In this document: in pieces, positions 7,328 through 16,450 of the stretch | Layout: each line of letters begins with the position of its first letter | Numbering within the stretch: the first letter of the stretch is position 1 | Source of the DNA: an uncultured Prevotellaceae bacterium | Lineage (GTDB): Bacteria > Bacteroidota > Bacteroidia > Bacteroidales > Bacteroidaceae | Direction of reading: 5' to 3' | Assembly (NCBI GenBank): GCA_902786665.1 | Contig: CADADN010000001.1 | Location: 62,001 to 126,000, forward strand | DNA: 64,000 nucleotides | The notes under the pieces: generated by a model | The model's database searches: none | What the model saw: the letters and a program-made list of their open reading frames with translations, nothing else | Told to the model about the DNA's origin: nothing | Translations under genes and position numbers: made by a program

Positions 7328-8398
7328 TTACTGTTTGCCAAGAAACAATAGTCTGGTAAGAACATTCATGTATAATAATCTGTATAGTAGCAAGGCGAGG
7401 AAAATCACGCTCATCGTGAATACAATGGGGGCAATATAGTTGAATTCAAACTGCAGCCCCGTTGCAATCATCACTTTCTCGTAGTATAGATTGAATGTGA
7501 TATTCAGTCCGTAAATAAACAGGGAACGCTGCCCAAGAGTCTGCAAGAACTGGCTTTTTCCGGTGGCACTTTTGGAAATGTATGTGGAAAAAAGGTGAAT
7601 GTATTGCATGAAAGTGTATGATAAAAGCAATGCGATGACGATTCTTTTCAGGTCGATAAACAATTGTGAGGAATAGTTCCCTACGATACAAACACCGGAT
7701 GTATAAATATACGTATCTCTGTCAAACCAGCAAATTGCCCCAATCGATAATATGGTGAGAACAATTAAATAGGCTTTCTTCTCCGTAGGCAAATAGATGG
7801 ATGTGCCATTTTCTTTGAGAGCATATCCAATACAAAAAAACGGGAACATAAATTTATGTACGTTCAACAATATGGAATCAGAAATGAATAAAGACAACAC
7901 GAACAGCAGGAACATCACAACATACCGGAGTGTCTTGTCTTTAAAAAGCCTCGTGATGATTGTCAGCAAGAATATATTCAACAACAGTGAAAAAAGATAC
8001 CACATCAAATACCCACAGGCAATGTCTTTCACCATACCGCCAATGATTCCACCAAGGTCCACATTCAAAATCAGTTTGGCATATTTCCCTACCTTATTGA
8101 TTAAAATGAAAGTGCACATTGGAATTGCTATGGCAATTGCTTTTGAGCGAATGATATCCGCGATCTTTTTATGGCTGCTATGGTAGAACAAATAACCACT
8201 AATCATCATAAATAGCGGCATGTGGAAAGAATAGATTGACTTGAAAACCACATTAGAATAGAATCCTTCATATCCTGGTCCGAATGAATACTGCAAAGCA
8301 TGCCCGAATACTACAAGTATGATCAACGCTCCTTTGGCATAATCCAAAGTGGAGTCTCTCTTTGATATATTATTATTGTTTTGCATGCAACAATGCAA
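7328..8398 (-). CDS. Acyltransferase 3 family membrane protein
   Basis: These integral membrane enzymes move acetyl or other acyl groups onto sugars of surface glycans. The 356-residue product has about ten hydrophobic segments. It begins with the family signature DYAKGALIILVVFGHALQ (the conserved histidine follows the charged residue) and then YSFHMPLFMMISGYLF. Two starts are possible: ATG 8398 (MHCCMQ) and ATG 8386. It lies between a LicD-type and a GT4-type gene on the same strand with short gaps, so it probably O-acetylates the glycan made by this locus. The segment is very A/T rich: my hand count for 7801-7860 is 18 G+C of 60. Confidence 0.83.
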   Translation of the reverse strand: MHCCMQNNNNISKRDSTLDYAKGALIILVVFGHALQYSFGPGYEGFYSNVVFKSIYSFHMPLFMMISGYLFYHSSHKKIADIIRSKAIAIAIPMCTFILINKVGKYAKLILNVDLGGIIGGMVKDIACGYLMWYLFSLLLNIFLLTIITRLFKDKTLRYVVMFLLFVLSLFISDSILLNVHKFMFPFFCIGYALKENGTSIYLPTEKKAYLIVLTILSIGAICWFDRDTYIYTSGVCIVGNYSSQLFIDLKRIVIALLLSYTFMQYIHLFSTYISKSATGKSQFLQTLGQRSLFIYGLNITFNLYYEKVMIATGLQFEFNYIAPIVFTMSVIFLALLLYRLLYMNVLTRLLFLGKQ

Positions 8399-8421
8399 TT
8401 GTCACCTGGGATTGAAGGGAT

Positions 8422-9207
8422 TTATCTTTTATATATCCCATGGCTATGATTGGTTTGTTGGTCAGCGGGAGGCAACTTCATATAATCATTGTAAAGAAGT
8501 TTCAAATAAGCGTCAGCTTGCTCCGGCCCCAATAATGTGGTGTCTTCGAATTCGTATGGTGTTGCACGTCCAAAAATGTCTTTACGGATGATTTCCTTGC
8601 TTCTGTACCGGCCAAATAGATTGCCATAGCAATCTCCCTCGCGGAACGAGAGGGTTAGTTTCCATATATACCGGAGAAGAGCATCCTGACTGAATGGCGT
8701 AAGCATTTGGAGCACTTTCTTGACGTAGTGTCTCAGTTTGCTGCCCGAAATAGGCTCCACAAATACCATGGAATTCAATTTTGTGAGAAACAGATGCCGT
8801 GCGACCATAAAACCCCTCTTCTTGCATGTGACCAAAGGAAATATATCAACATTTATTCCGAGGTTCTCCTCCAGGGGAAGATCCACGCACTTATCCTCTA
8901 TGCATGTCCGGCTGTCGTCGAGTTTTATAAATGCAGTGCGACATCCTTTACAATTATGAAATTCACATACACGAACGTATGGCAAGGGATTCTCCTTTAA
9001 GAGTTGCCGGAGTCGGTCATAATATTCTATTGGCACGCCAAAATCCATGTCATCGTCCCATGGGATGAAGCCATGATGCCGGATGGCTCCTAACATTGTG
9101 CCACCTAACATGTAATAGGGAATTTGATGCTCCCTGCAAAGAGAATCAAACCATTTGGCTATTCTTAGCAAGTAGACTTGGCTTTCACTGACACTGATAG
9201 GTTGCAT
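8422..9207 (-). CDS. LicD-family phosphotransferase, first of two
   Basis: LicD proteins transfer a phosphorylated group (phosphocholine in the named examples, other phospho-alditols in relatives) from a CDP-linked donor to a sugar. This 261-residue protein shows the family block GGTMLGAIRHHGFIPW (35-50) followed directly by DDDMDFG, with the metal-binding aspartates at 51-53 and 55. No choline kinase (LicA), transporter (LicB) or cytidylyltransferase (LicC) is nearby, so phosphocholine is only one option. A second LicD-type gene lies at 14454-15299 in the same locus. Family call strong, transferred group unknown. Confidence 0.84.
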   Translation of the reverse strand: MQPISVSESQVYLLRIAKWFDSLCREHQIPYYMLGGTMLGAIRHHGFIPWDDDMDFGVPIEYYDRLRQLLKENPLPYVRVCEFHNCKGCRTAFIKLDDSRTCIEDKCVDLPLEENLGINVDIFPLVTCKKRGFMVARHLFLTKLNSMVFVEPISGSKLRHYVKKVLQMLTPFSQDALLRYIWKLTLSFREGDCYGNLFGRYRSKEIIRKDIFGRATPYEFEDTTLLGPEQADAYLKLLYNDYMKLPPADQQTNHSHGIYKR

Positions 9208-9228
9208 TGGAATAATATTGTTTGACTG

Positions 9229-10254
9229 TCATTGATACTGATTCACGTATTTCTCCGCAGTAACCGACACATCATATTTGCTCTTGACATAGTGCATGGC
9301 ATCTTCAACGAGATGCTCGTCGAATCCTCTTCCCAAGATGCCAGACAAGGCATTGGCCATGGATTCTTGGTCGTTGGCCTTAAAAAAAAGACCATATTTC
9401 CCTTGGTCAATGATTTCCATGGGACCCTCTATGTCGCTGACCAAGACGGGTAATTGGGCTGCCATCGCCTCAGCGACAGTCAATCCAAAACCCTCGTAAA
9501 TAGACGGCTGCACCAATAAGTCGTAGTCTTTTAAATGTTTTTTCAAATAGGATTGCGTCTTAACCCCCTCGAAGACAAAATAAGAATCGAGTCCTTTGTC
9601 ATGAATCATTCTCTCCAAAAAACTGCGGTCTTCACCTTCGCCTACAAAATGAACTCGAATATTGGTCTTGTGCTCGAGGTTAACTAACCTTTCTACCGCC
9701 GAAATCAGTATATGTTGGCCTTTCTGCTTGATGTCCAGCCTTCCAAGCTGTAGGATATGGAGAGTCGTATTTGGCTTCCATTGTTTTGCCTTTTGGACAA
9801 AAGCGTCTGTGGGTATGCCGTTTTCCACCAATATACTATCAAAGCCCTGGGCCTTTGTATATGCCTGAACAGCCTTCGAAATGGAAAAAAGCTTTCTCAT
9901 TCGAGGGTATTCATCACATTTGTTACGGGTGTTGTGTATGGTTCGGACAATGGGGAAGGGCACCCAGATGATTTTCGACAGACCAGCGGAATGAATGTGG
10001 ATGATGTCTGGGCGATGACGCAGCAAATGAAGGTTCATCCTGAGAAAAGGAAGGATGTTCTTGCTGCCCACCTTCCTGTTATACATGATCAGGCGGCAAC
10101 GACTCGACACTTGCTCTTTCAACGACGGATGAAAGTAATCGTTGACAACGATTAACTCAACTTTATGGCTGATTGACTGGTGGTTGACGATATTCACCAC
10201 CATGGATTCAATGCCACCTAAGGTCAGTCCCCATAAGATATGAGTGATCTTCAT
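9229..10254 (-). CDS. GT4-family glycosyltransferase
   Basis: A 341-residue retaining GT-B enzyme. MKITHILWGLTLGGIESMVV is the classic GT4 opening with the GGIE loop at residues 13-16. RPDIIHIHSAG follows, then the donor domain with LHILQLGRLDIKQKG, VHFVGEGEDRSFLE and the E-x7-E motif in PSIYEGFGLTVAEAMA. It has all the elements of an active enzyme, in contrast to the chimeric GT-like protein at 20417-21667. It sits between the fucosyltransferase and LicD genes and likely adds one sugar of the repeat unit. Confidence 0.87.
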   Translation of the reverse strand: MKITHILWGLTLGGIESMVVNIVNHQSISHKVELIVVNDYFHPSLKEQVSSRCRLIMYNRKVGSKNILPFLRMNLHLLRHRPDIIHIHSAGLSKIIWVPFPIVRTIHNTRNKCDEYPRMRKLFSISKAVQAYTKAQGFDSILVENGIPTDAFVQKAKQWKPNTTLHILQLGRLDIKQKGQHILISAVERLVNLEHKTNIRVHFVGEGEDRSFLERMIHDKGLDSYFVFEGVKTQSYLKKHLKDYDLLVQPSIYEGFGLTVAEAMAAQLPVLVSDIEGPMEIIDQGKYGLFFKANDQESMANALSGILGRGFDEHLVEDAMHYVKSKYDVSVTAEKYVNQYQ

Positions 10255-10269
10255 ATCTTCAATTCCTTT

Positions 10270-11307
10270 TTAGAAATGATGCGTAGTGTTTGTATATGGG
10301 TCGGGAGAGCAGGTTATCTTATTGGGATTGGTGTTGAGGTATGAGGCCCACCACCCAAACGAGCTGCGGGTAATGACTTGATGCTTGCATGCCGACATGA
10401 GCTGCATGTCGCGCCAACTCAATTCTCCTGCGTTCCAGTCAATAATATTTACCTTGTCATGCTTGAAATCCAGTCCAAGCACATTCTCATGACTCCTTGC
10501 CCATTCTACGCTCCCCGAATCACAGAAAATGTAAAAATGTGGGTCGGACAGAACTTGCTTCAAATACCTCAGGCACCGTTTGAAGTACCCACCATAATAG
10601 CAGTCGAAATTGAAACTGAGCATGTCGCCCCGGCGGGCATGAATGGCCACTGACTCTACGCTAGAGATTTCATTGAATGCTTTCATATCGCGGTCATTGA
10701 CGAAGGGCGGGAATTGAAAAGTATCTCTAATCTCCTTTTCTATACGTTCAATACCGCTATCCACATTTTTGAAAGTAAGTTGCTGACCAGTAAAAATGTT
10801 CTTTTCGGATTGTATGAACAGGTTGGCAGATTGACTAGGATAGACTGCTCCTTTCTTTAGGTATCTTTTTCTGAGGAAGTTCAGATATTGGAAAAGAAAG
10901 GTCTTCTTATAAGCAGGAGTGCTGAGAGGGGTTTTGTAAGTGCTGCCCGGAGCCTCAAAGTCACCTCTCATATTCTCAATCTCAAGGCCAGCCTTTCGGA
11001 ATGCCTCACAAAAATAAACAGGGTAATTCCAGTTCTTCAGCCAAAACTCTGATTCTTTAATATACGAGAGTATGGTTTGCCATTGCGCAGGATCGAATAC
11101 TGACTTTAGATTTGGGCTGTTGAGGCCAAATATTTTGTCCAATTCATATCCGTTCCATTGGCATATTGCTTGATTGCATTCTGGTATATCGTAAACGATG
11201 GTTTCAATATAACAATCATCGTTGGGATTCATTTTCTTGATGGCCAGGTATTCACAATAGCTGAGCATCTGATTGCCAAGCCCCGACTCAATATGAATAA
11301 TTTTCAT
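10270..11307 (-). CDS. GT11-like alpha-1,2-fucosyltransferase
   Basis: GT11 enzymes move L-fucose from GDP-fucose to galactose or similar acceptors. The 345-residue product has SGLGNQML at 8-15 (family: GGLGNQMFQ), VAIHARRGDML for the donor-binding HxRRGDY motif, and the C-terminal SSFGWWASYLN. All three GT11 blocks are present and the length is typical. GDP-fucose synthesis genes (gmd, fcl) are not in the window. The gene overlaps the upstream Wzy-like gene by four bases (ATGA), so the two are translationally coupled. Confidence 0.85.
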   Translation of the reverse strand: MKIIHIESGLGNQMLSYCEYLAIKKMNPNDDCYIETIVYDIPECNQAICQWNGYELDKIFGLNSPNLKSVFDPAQWQTILSYIKESEFWLKNWNYPVYFCEAFRKAGLEIENMRGDFEAPGSTYKTPLSTPAYKKTFLFQYLNFLRKRYLKKGAVYPSQSANLFIQSEKNIFTGQQLTFKNVDSGIERIEKEIRDTFQFPPFVNDRDMKAFNEISSVESVAIHARRGDMLSFNFDCYYGGYFKRCLRYLKQVLSDPHFYIFCDSGSVEWARSHENVLGLDFKHDKVNIIDWNAGELSWRDMQLMSACKHQVITRSSFGWWASYLNTNPNKITCSPDPYTNTTHHF

Positions 11308-12722
11308 TTTGCTGAAAGAAGAGACTTGATTTTCATTAAATATGACTCAGAGGAAACCACGTACTGATTCTTTTTATATAATTTTTTCTTCACATATATC
11401 AGCAGCATGAATGGAAACAGCAGATTACCCTGGTCTGACACGGTTGTTCCGGCAAATGCAATCAGCATGAGCGCCAGGACATGAAGAAAACCTGCTAAAG
11501 CGTAATCCGAATCGTTTCGATGATAGAAGAAATATGACATCAGATAAAACCAGATCGACAGATATAGAAAACCACCTAAGTAACCATATTTTGACAATAG
11601 ATTACCATACGAGATGTCTGGGGTGGTCATCTGTTGCTTGTAACCATCATCACTGTACAAACCAAGGTAAAAGTGATACATAGGTTGGACTACGTCAACC
11701 TGACTGTCGCTGATGAGCCCCAGTCCGTAAATGTTTTCACTTATTGGTCTTTCGGAAAGATAGAGCATACGCTCGTAAATCCATGCGAAACGATAAGTCA
11801 GCGTTCCCTCATCCATGTTGTTCTTTCCGTTTGCCATGTCCTGAATGCCTCCCGAGAACATTGACTTTACCTCGTTCTCCGACTCATCACCATATTTTCC
11901 TTGAAAACGAAGACTGATGATTTGCATAAAAGGAATGGAAAGCAATGTAAAGATAGCCAAGGCGTTGATTACAGTCTTTATCCTTCCACGAAGTATAAGT
12001 CCTACAAATATCACGAAGACTGTCATACCTATCTGAATACGTCCCAAAGTGGCTACAAGAGCCGTGCCGAATACAAAAACGGCAATGACAGTGAGACGGC
12101 TGTTCAGCATTTTGGGAAATAGGATGGTGACAATGAGATACCAATACAATAATGGAGGTGAGTTATAGTATCTCATAATATGCGTAAATTCGTCCATCTT
12201 TACATTCGTGAACTTGTATGGCAGCGTTGGCACATTATAGAACACCTCGATAATGTATAGAATAGACGTAACCAGCGTCACATAAAAAAATGCCTTGTTA
12301 AGCCAAATGAAGATTTCATTATCCAACTTCCGAAGGAAGAAGTACGAAAGAATCAGAAATGACGCTCGGCTTCCTTGTAAAATCTGATAGGGCGTAAACT
12401 GATAGTGTGTGAAAGAGAAGCTGATGTCAAGAAACAAGAAAACGATGAAGATTCCTATCAGAAGGCATATACGGGTGTCTCTCAAATCGTTTGTCTTCTT
12501 GTCGATGAACAAATTGATTGCCAATATGGCTATGACATAGATGAAAGCCAGGTCATAGTTCTTGTAGCCAAGTATAGCATCTGTAAGCACGCACCATCCA
12601 TTCAGCATGAATGTGGCGAATATGAAGAGGCTTAGCTTGTGAAGCGAAGTGATATAAAATATTATGGCAAAGCCTAGAAGGTAAAATCCTATCATGATTC
12701 TCTTACTTAGTGGAATGTTCAA
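11304..12722 (-). CDS. wzy: O-antigen polymerase-like membrane protein (Wzy type)
   Basis: Predicted to link lipid-borne repeat units into a polymer on the periplasmic side. The 472-residue protein is strongly hydrophobic with about ten to twelve membrane spans and a large soluble loop roughly from FQGKYGDESENEV to MTTPDISYGN. That loop comes before a late span and YGYLGGFLYL, an arrangement typical of Wzy/O-antigen ligase proteins. Sequence similarity in this family is low, so the call rests on topology and on position beside a Wzx-like flippase. A -7 box at 12924-12931 and a leader of ~190 bases precede it. Confidence 0.75.
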   Translation of the reverse strand: MNIPLSKRIMIGFYLLGFAIIFYITSLHKLSLFIFATFMLNGWCVLTDAILGYKNYDLAFIYVIAILAINLFIDKKTNDLRDTRICLLIGIFIVFLFLDISFSFTHYQFTPYQILQGSRASFLILSYFFLRKLDNEIFIWLNKAFFYVTLVTSILYIIEVFYNVPTLPYKFTNVKMDEFTHIMRYYNSPPLLYWYLIVTILFPKMLNSRLTVIAVFVFGTALVATLGRIQIGMTVFVIFVGLILRGRIKTVINALAIFTLLSIPFMQIISLRFQGKYGDESENEVKSMFSGGIQDMANGKNNMDEGTLTYRFAWIYERMLYLSERPISENIYGLGLISDSQVDVVQPMYHFYLGLYSDDGYKQQMTTPDISYGNLLSKYGYLGGFLYLSIWFYLMSYFFYHRNDSDYALAGFLHVLALMLIAFAGTTVSDQGNLLFPFMLLIYVKKKLYKKNQYVVSSESYLMKIKSLLSAK

Positions 12723-12923
12723 CCATGAGAGGCTGATTGGTGAATAACGGCTCGACGTCTTTGCGAGTCTCGCTTTGGATCATATTCCACTTTTAGTCAT
12801 TTTACGGATGTCACATATTCCTCATTGCAGTTGTGATATTCAAACAGATGCAGTAAAAGTCTTTCAGCTCTTGGAATTGGCCCCGAACTACAAGGCTTGA
12901 CAATCATGCTGCAAAACGCGGTG

Positions 12924-12931
12924 CAAAATTA
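12924..12931 (-). promoter_or_regulatory. -7 box upstream of the Wzy-like gene
   Basis: The minus strand reads TAATTTTG. A TTTG (complement of 12955-12958) lies 23 bases upstream, slightly far for a -33 element. It would start transcription near 12917, giving a leader of about 195 bases and making wzy and downstream genes partly independent of wzx. Confidence 0.5.
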
Positions 12932-12971
12932 CAAAAAAATCAGGTATGATGAAACAAATACGATAGAAATG

Positions 12972-14426
12972 TTATTTATTCCGGAATAGGGCATGGGCTT
13001 TGTGGAGAACATTGTCTATTTGTGAGGTCACCATTTCCTGGCGCACCACATGATATTCAATCAGAAAATAATAAACCATCGAGATGCCACACCCCAAAAC
13101 CAATGACATGATATAATTGGCGCACCACTGCTTCAGAGCAAGACACCACATCACGATAGGTACACATACGCTCAAATGGTACAGATATTCTTTTGAAGGG
13201 AAAGTGAAATTGAGACTTTTTTTGGCATAGTGATAGAGCAGTACGGACTCCAATACGTGGGGAATGGCTACCGCATATGCAGCCGCCACTTCGCCATATT
13301 TGGCTGTGAACGACAATAAAATGATCACTGACAATAATGTGCAAACAGAAGTGCATACAAGTACTTCCTTGAATTTTTTCAAAGAGAGCAATATCTGATT
13401 CTCCAATATTTGTGCCAGACCGATAAAAAACACTTGGAAGATGACTATTCGAAATGGTAGTATAGCAGGTTCATAACCAGCACCCGCTGTAATGCGGATG
13501 ATTTCCGGGGCAAAAATCACACAAACGATGATAAGAGGAATGGAAACGAAACCCACGATGGAAAATGAATAATGAATCATTTTCTTGAATTGTTCAAGCT
13601 CATTCTTACCATAAAGCGAATTCAAGAAGGGAACGAACACGCCATTATACGCATTTAGAATGGAAAGGAAAATAGTATATAGACGTGTGGCAGTAGAAAA
13701 ATAACCTACAGCCAGATTACCACATAACATGCCCAGATAAATCACATTGAATGTGAGGTAGAATGAGAACAAGATCCTGTTTACTCCCATCGACAGAACA
13801 GGAAACAGATATTTTTTGCACCCTTTTATCTGGAATCTGAATGATACGAACTGCCGTGTATAATGCCAGTTGATAACGGCATTGACTACTACCTGGGCAA
13901 TGGTAAGATAAAAATAGATGTCATAGTCGCTGCTTTTTCTTACAAAGAGAAAAACTGCGACAACATAGAGCGCGCGAACCAATAAGGTGCGCAGCGTGAT
14001 GAACCTGAAATCCTGCATTCCCTGGAAAAGCCATTCCACCAGGATGATATTGAAGATAATCTTCGTCGCGCCAATAAAATAAAGCGGCTTGTTGGATGAC
14101 AACTGTGGTATGACAAAAACACATACAGTGTAGATGACCAGTATGATGCCTGTCATGATGATATGCAGACTCACCAGATGATTGAAGACATCCTCACGGC
14201 TCTCCCTGTCATCATTACATTGTGGAATGTAGCGATAGCCTATTGTCGCTAAACCCAGGGTGGAAAACAAAATGGCATAGTCAACTATGCTCATGGCAAA
14301 GTTGGCTATGCCGAAATTCTCAGCACCAAGCACTCTCGTGACGTATGGAAATGTCAAAAGAGGAAACAAGTAGCCTGAAATGGTCAAAATGCCATTCCAT
14401 GCAAAATTTTTCTTCAGTGATGACAT
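12972..14426 (-). CDS. wzx: Polysaccharide flippase, Wzx type
   Basis: Moves lipid-linked repeat units across the inner membrane. The 484-residue product has the MOP-superfamily opening MSSLKKNFAWNGILTISGYL and LTFPYVTRVLGAENFGIANF at about 24-43, then 12-14 hydrophobic spans. Length and motifs are typical of Wzx/RfbX. It lies between the second LicD gene (27 bases away) and the Wzy-like gene (250 bases away, own promoter). Together wzx and wzy indicate a Wzx/Wzy-dependent polymer rather than an ABC-exported one. Confidence 0.9.
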   Translation of the reverse strand: MSSLKKNFAWNGILTISGYLFPLLTFPYVTRVLGAENFGIANFAMSIVDYAILFSTLGLATIGYRYIPQCNDDRESREDVFNHLVSLHIIMTGIILVIYTVCVFVIPQLSSNKPLYFIGATKIIFNIILVEWLFQGMQDFRFITLRTLLVRALYVVAVFLFVRKSSDYDIYFYLTIAQVVVNAVINWHYTRQFVSFRFQIKGCKKYLFPVLSMGVNRILFSFYLTFNVIYLGMLCGNLAVGYFSTATRLYTIFLSILNAYNGVFVPFLNSLYGKNELEQFKKMIHYSFSIVGFVSIPLIIVCVIFAPEIIRITAGAGYEPAILPFRIVIFQVFFIGLAQILENQILLSLKKFKEVLVCTSVCTLLSVIILLSFTAKYGEVAAAYAVAIPHVLESVLLYHYAKKSLNFTFPSKEYLYHLSVCVPIVMWCLALKQWCANYIMSLVLGCGISMVYYFLIEYHVVRQEMVTSQIDNVLHKAHALFRNK

Positions 14427-14453
14427 TTATACAAGAATATGCTTGGAGAAAGA

Positions 14454-15299
14454 CTAGTCATTCAGAATATAATCAACGTCATGATGGTTTCGCTGGTCCT
14501 CTTCGGGCAAGTCACGATAATTGGAGCCATAATGACATATGCAATATTTATCAGGATCACACGGGCCGGGAAATCGATGGTTCTCAAAAATGATGTCCTT
14601 GTATGGGAGCACGGTTTCCCTGGGAAAACGAAACCTGAAAGGTGTTCCATAGGCATGCATGTAGACGTTCTTCTTGCCGAAGACAGACGAGAATGCATAA
14701 AATATGGGGTGAACGAAATAACGCTGTATATAGAAACTGATTTTTGCCAGATGATAACTATGTCCTACCATACGTGATACCGTATAACGGTAGATCAGAT
14801 AAGCTATGCGATGCAACCAAGGCAAAAGAGACGGATACATGCAGAACAAATCTATCTGTAGTCCCCTGTATGTGAAACCATCGTTCATCTTATCTGGCGT
14901 ACGATGTACATACTCGCTCTTTGTGTCTCTGATCGTACACCAAAAACGCATAAAGCCTTTGTCTGTTTGATAACTTTGAAACACATATTGAGGATGTGGG
15001 TGATGCCTGAGGTAGTCGCACAGTTTTTTGTAGTGCTTTTTCTCGATTGCCACATCCATGTCGTCATCCCAGGGTATAAATCCTCCATGACGAACGGCAC
15101 CTAGCACGTTGCCTCCTTCCAGACGATATGGTACGCCTATTTCCTTGCAGACGCTGTCCAGATATAAGAGCATATCCATTAGGCGATTCTGAACAGCTCT
15201 TCTTGTAGATCCCTCAGGATTGTAGCGGCTCTTGAGTTCTTCGGCTGTCTCTCCGGTATTGAAATGTTCGCTCATATGCTGATGCTGAAAAACAATCAC
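14454..15299 (-). CDS. LicD-family phosphotransferase, second of two
   Basis: A 281-residue protein with the LicD block EGGNVLGAVRHGGFIPW at 61-77 and the metal-binding DDDMD at 78-82. Further family features are FMRFWCTIRDTKSEY and a C-terminal acceptor region. It should attach a phosphorylated group to a sugar in the glycan. It overlaps the upstream glycerophosphodiesterase gene by four bases (ATGA), so the two are translated together, which suggests linked jobs in making or trimming a phosphodiester. A second in-frame ATG at 15275 is possible but would break the overlap. It differs clearly from the LicD gene at 8422-9207. Confidence 0.84.
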   Translation of the reverse strand: MIVFQHQHMSEHFNTGETAEELKSRYNPEGSTRRAVQNRLMDMLLYLDSVCKEIGVPYRLEGGNVLGAVRHGGFIPWDDDMDVAIEKKHYKKLCDYLRHHPHPQYVFQSYQTDKGFMRFWCTIRDTKSEYVHRTPDKMNDGFTYRGLQIDLFCMYPSLLPWLHRIAYLIYRYTVSRMVGHSYHLAKISFYIQRYFVHPIFYAFSSVFGKKNVYMHAYGTPFRFRFPRETVLPYKDIIFENHRFPGPCDPDKYCICHYGSNYRDLPEEDQRNHHDVDYILND

Positions 15300-16126
15300 A
15301 TCATTTTTTCGGATATCTGGTCGGATGTGATTGAGGTGGCGTAGGGAAGATATTTCATGAAGGTCCTTTTGTTGTTAATCGTAAAGAACCCCAGTGAGAT
15401 GTTGCCATTCAATAGTGGTTGATACTTTTTCAGCGTGTCAATAGGGTTGGTACCATGTTCCAAGTCTAGTAATACCTTGTTGGTGGGCGTGCTGATTGAG
15501 TTTGCGAACTCCACCAAAGCAGGGTCGATGGTCTTGAAATACAAGATTCCTATCTGGGCATTGGGGTCATATTCCAACACCTGCTGGATTCCGCTACGCT
15601 GATACCATCCAAAAAGATAACACACATTTTCTTTGCCAAAATTGTCTATCAAACCATAAATAATCTGTCTGCGATCTCCTTCAAAAGATGAAAAGCGGTC
15701 CAAATATAGCCCAAGTCCATATTTCTTGCATGTGTCCATTACCTCCTCGAGGGTGGAAATGGTGGTGCCATGATAATTGAAGTGTCGCAGTTCATCAAGT
15801 GTGTATTGCCCAATCGTGACGGTGTCACTGGTGCCCTTGTCGATAAAATAGTTGTCATGGCAGCAGACGGGAATGTTGTCTTTTGTCCATTGTATATCAG
15901 TCTCCCCATATTGGAACCCGGCATCCTTGGCAAATCTGTAGGCTTCAGCCGTATTTTCCACCGCACCATGTTTTTTGTATCCACGATGGGCAACACTGGT
16001 GATACTTGGCGTGAAAGGGGTCAGGAATTCCTTGCTGTCATCACACGAGGAAGCAATTGCAAAGAATAGAAACAGACTGGTGCATAGGACACAAAATAAT
16101 ATGTGATGTGAACTATTGTTGCTCAT
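15296..16126 (-). CDS. Glycerophosphodiester phosphodiesterase (GDPD) family lipoprotein
   Basis: GDPD enzymes split glycerophosphodiesters to glycerol-3-phosphate and an alcohol. The 276-residue product has a hydrophobic N-terminus ending in AIASSC with a probable lipidated cysteine at 28 followed by DD, which points to a membrane-anchored lipoprotein. The catalytic set is visible: AHRGY (H47, R48), VENTAEAY, GETDIQWTKD and CCHDN. It is the first gene of the polysaccharide operon, coupled to a LicD gene. It may release a head group for LicD or cut a glycerophosphate-type linkage in the finished polymer; both are inference. Confidence 0.82.
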   Translation of the reverse strand: MSNNSSHHILFCVLCTSLFLFFAIASSCDDSKEFLTPFTPSITSVAHRGYKKHGAVENTAEAYRFAKDAGFQYGETDIQWTKDNIPVCCHDNYFIDKGTSDTVTIGQYTLDELRHFNYHGTTISTLEEVMDTCKKYGLGLYLDRFSSFEGDRRQIIYGLIDNFGKENVCYLFGWYQRSGIQQVLEYDPNAQIGILYFKTIDPALVEFANSISTPTNKVLLDLEHGTNPIDTLKKYQPLLNGNISLGFFTINNKRTFMKYLPYATSITSDQISEKMM

Positions 16127-16319
16127 ATCATGGGGTTGGAAGTGGATTTTTAATTACATAGTCTCGATTCTTCATGTAGCCGCACAAACATCTTCCCCAC
16201 GAACAGATGTGTGAGTGGGGTATCTTGAACTCAATAAAAATGCATTGCATGCTACATGTTGGCCGCATGGAGAATAGATGCACTATTCCGCAGAAACGAT
16301 GTGCAGTTTAATGTGACTG
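16127..16319 (-). promoter_or_regulatory. Long leader of the polysaccharide operon with two competing hairpins
   Basis: About 187 bases lie between the predicted start of transcription (~16313) and the GDPD ATG. In the transcript CCCCAC/GUGGGG (16195-16200 with 16215-16220) can pair. So can CACACAUCU with AGAUGUUUGUG (across roughly 16182-16213, two bases bulged). The two stems share bases and exclude each other, a layout seen in attenuators. No UpxY-type antiterminator gene is in the window. Confidence 0.35.
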
Positions 16320-16327
16320 CAAATTTA
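16320..16327 (-). promoter_or_regulatory. -7 box of the polysaccharide operon
   Basis: The minus strand reads TAAATTTG, matching TAnnTTTG. No TTTG is seen at the -33 distance. It lies between the PL1 terminator and the GDPD gene, so it most likely drives the run from GDPD into wzx. Confidence 0.55.
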
Positions 16328-16414
16328 CTAAAATATAATGAACTGGGAAAATTATTTAATAAAAAAAGGAGGCACGGGCATCTCTCTCAAAAACAGTATT
16401 CAGAGAGAAAAATT

Positions 16415-16439
16415 AGGGCTGCCAAGATTTGGCAGCCCT
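16415..16439 (-). terminator. Terminator of the PL1 gene
   Basis: AGGGCTGCCAA (16415-16425) pairs perfectly with TTGGCAGCCCT (16429-16439), loop 3 bases. On the minus strand the stem is followed by AATTTTTC. It begins 12 bases past the PL1 stop codon. Confidence 0.85.
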
Positions 16440-16450
16440 GGTATTCAAAA

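Noticed and set aside
8422..9207. Calling the LicD-type gene a phosphocholine transferase
   Set aside because: The motif supports only the family. Without licA, licB or licC nearby, the transferred group cannot be named.
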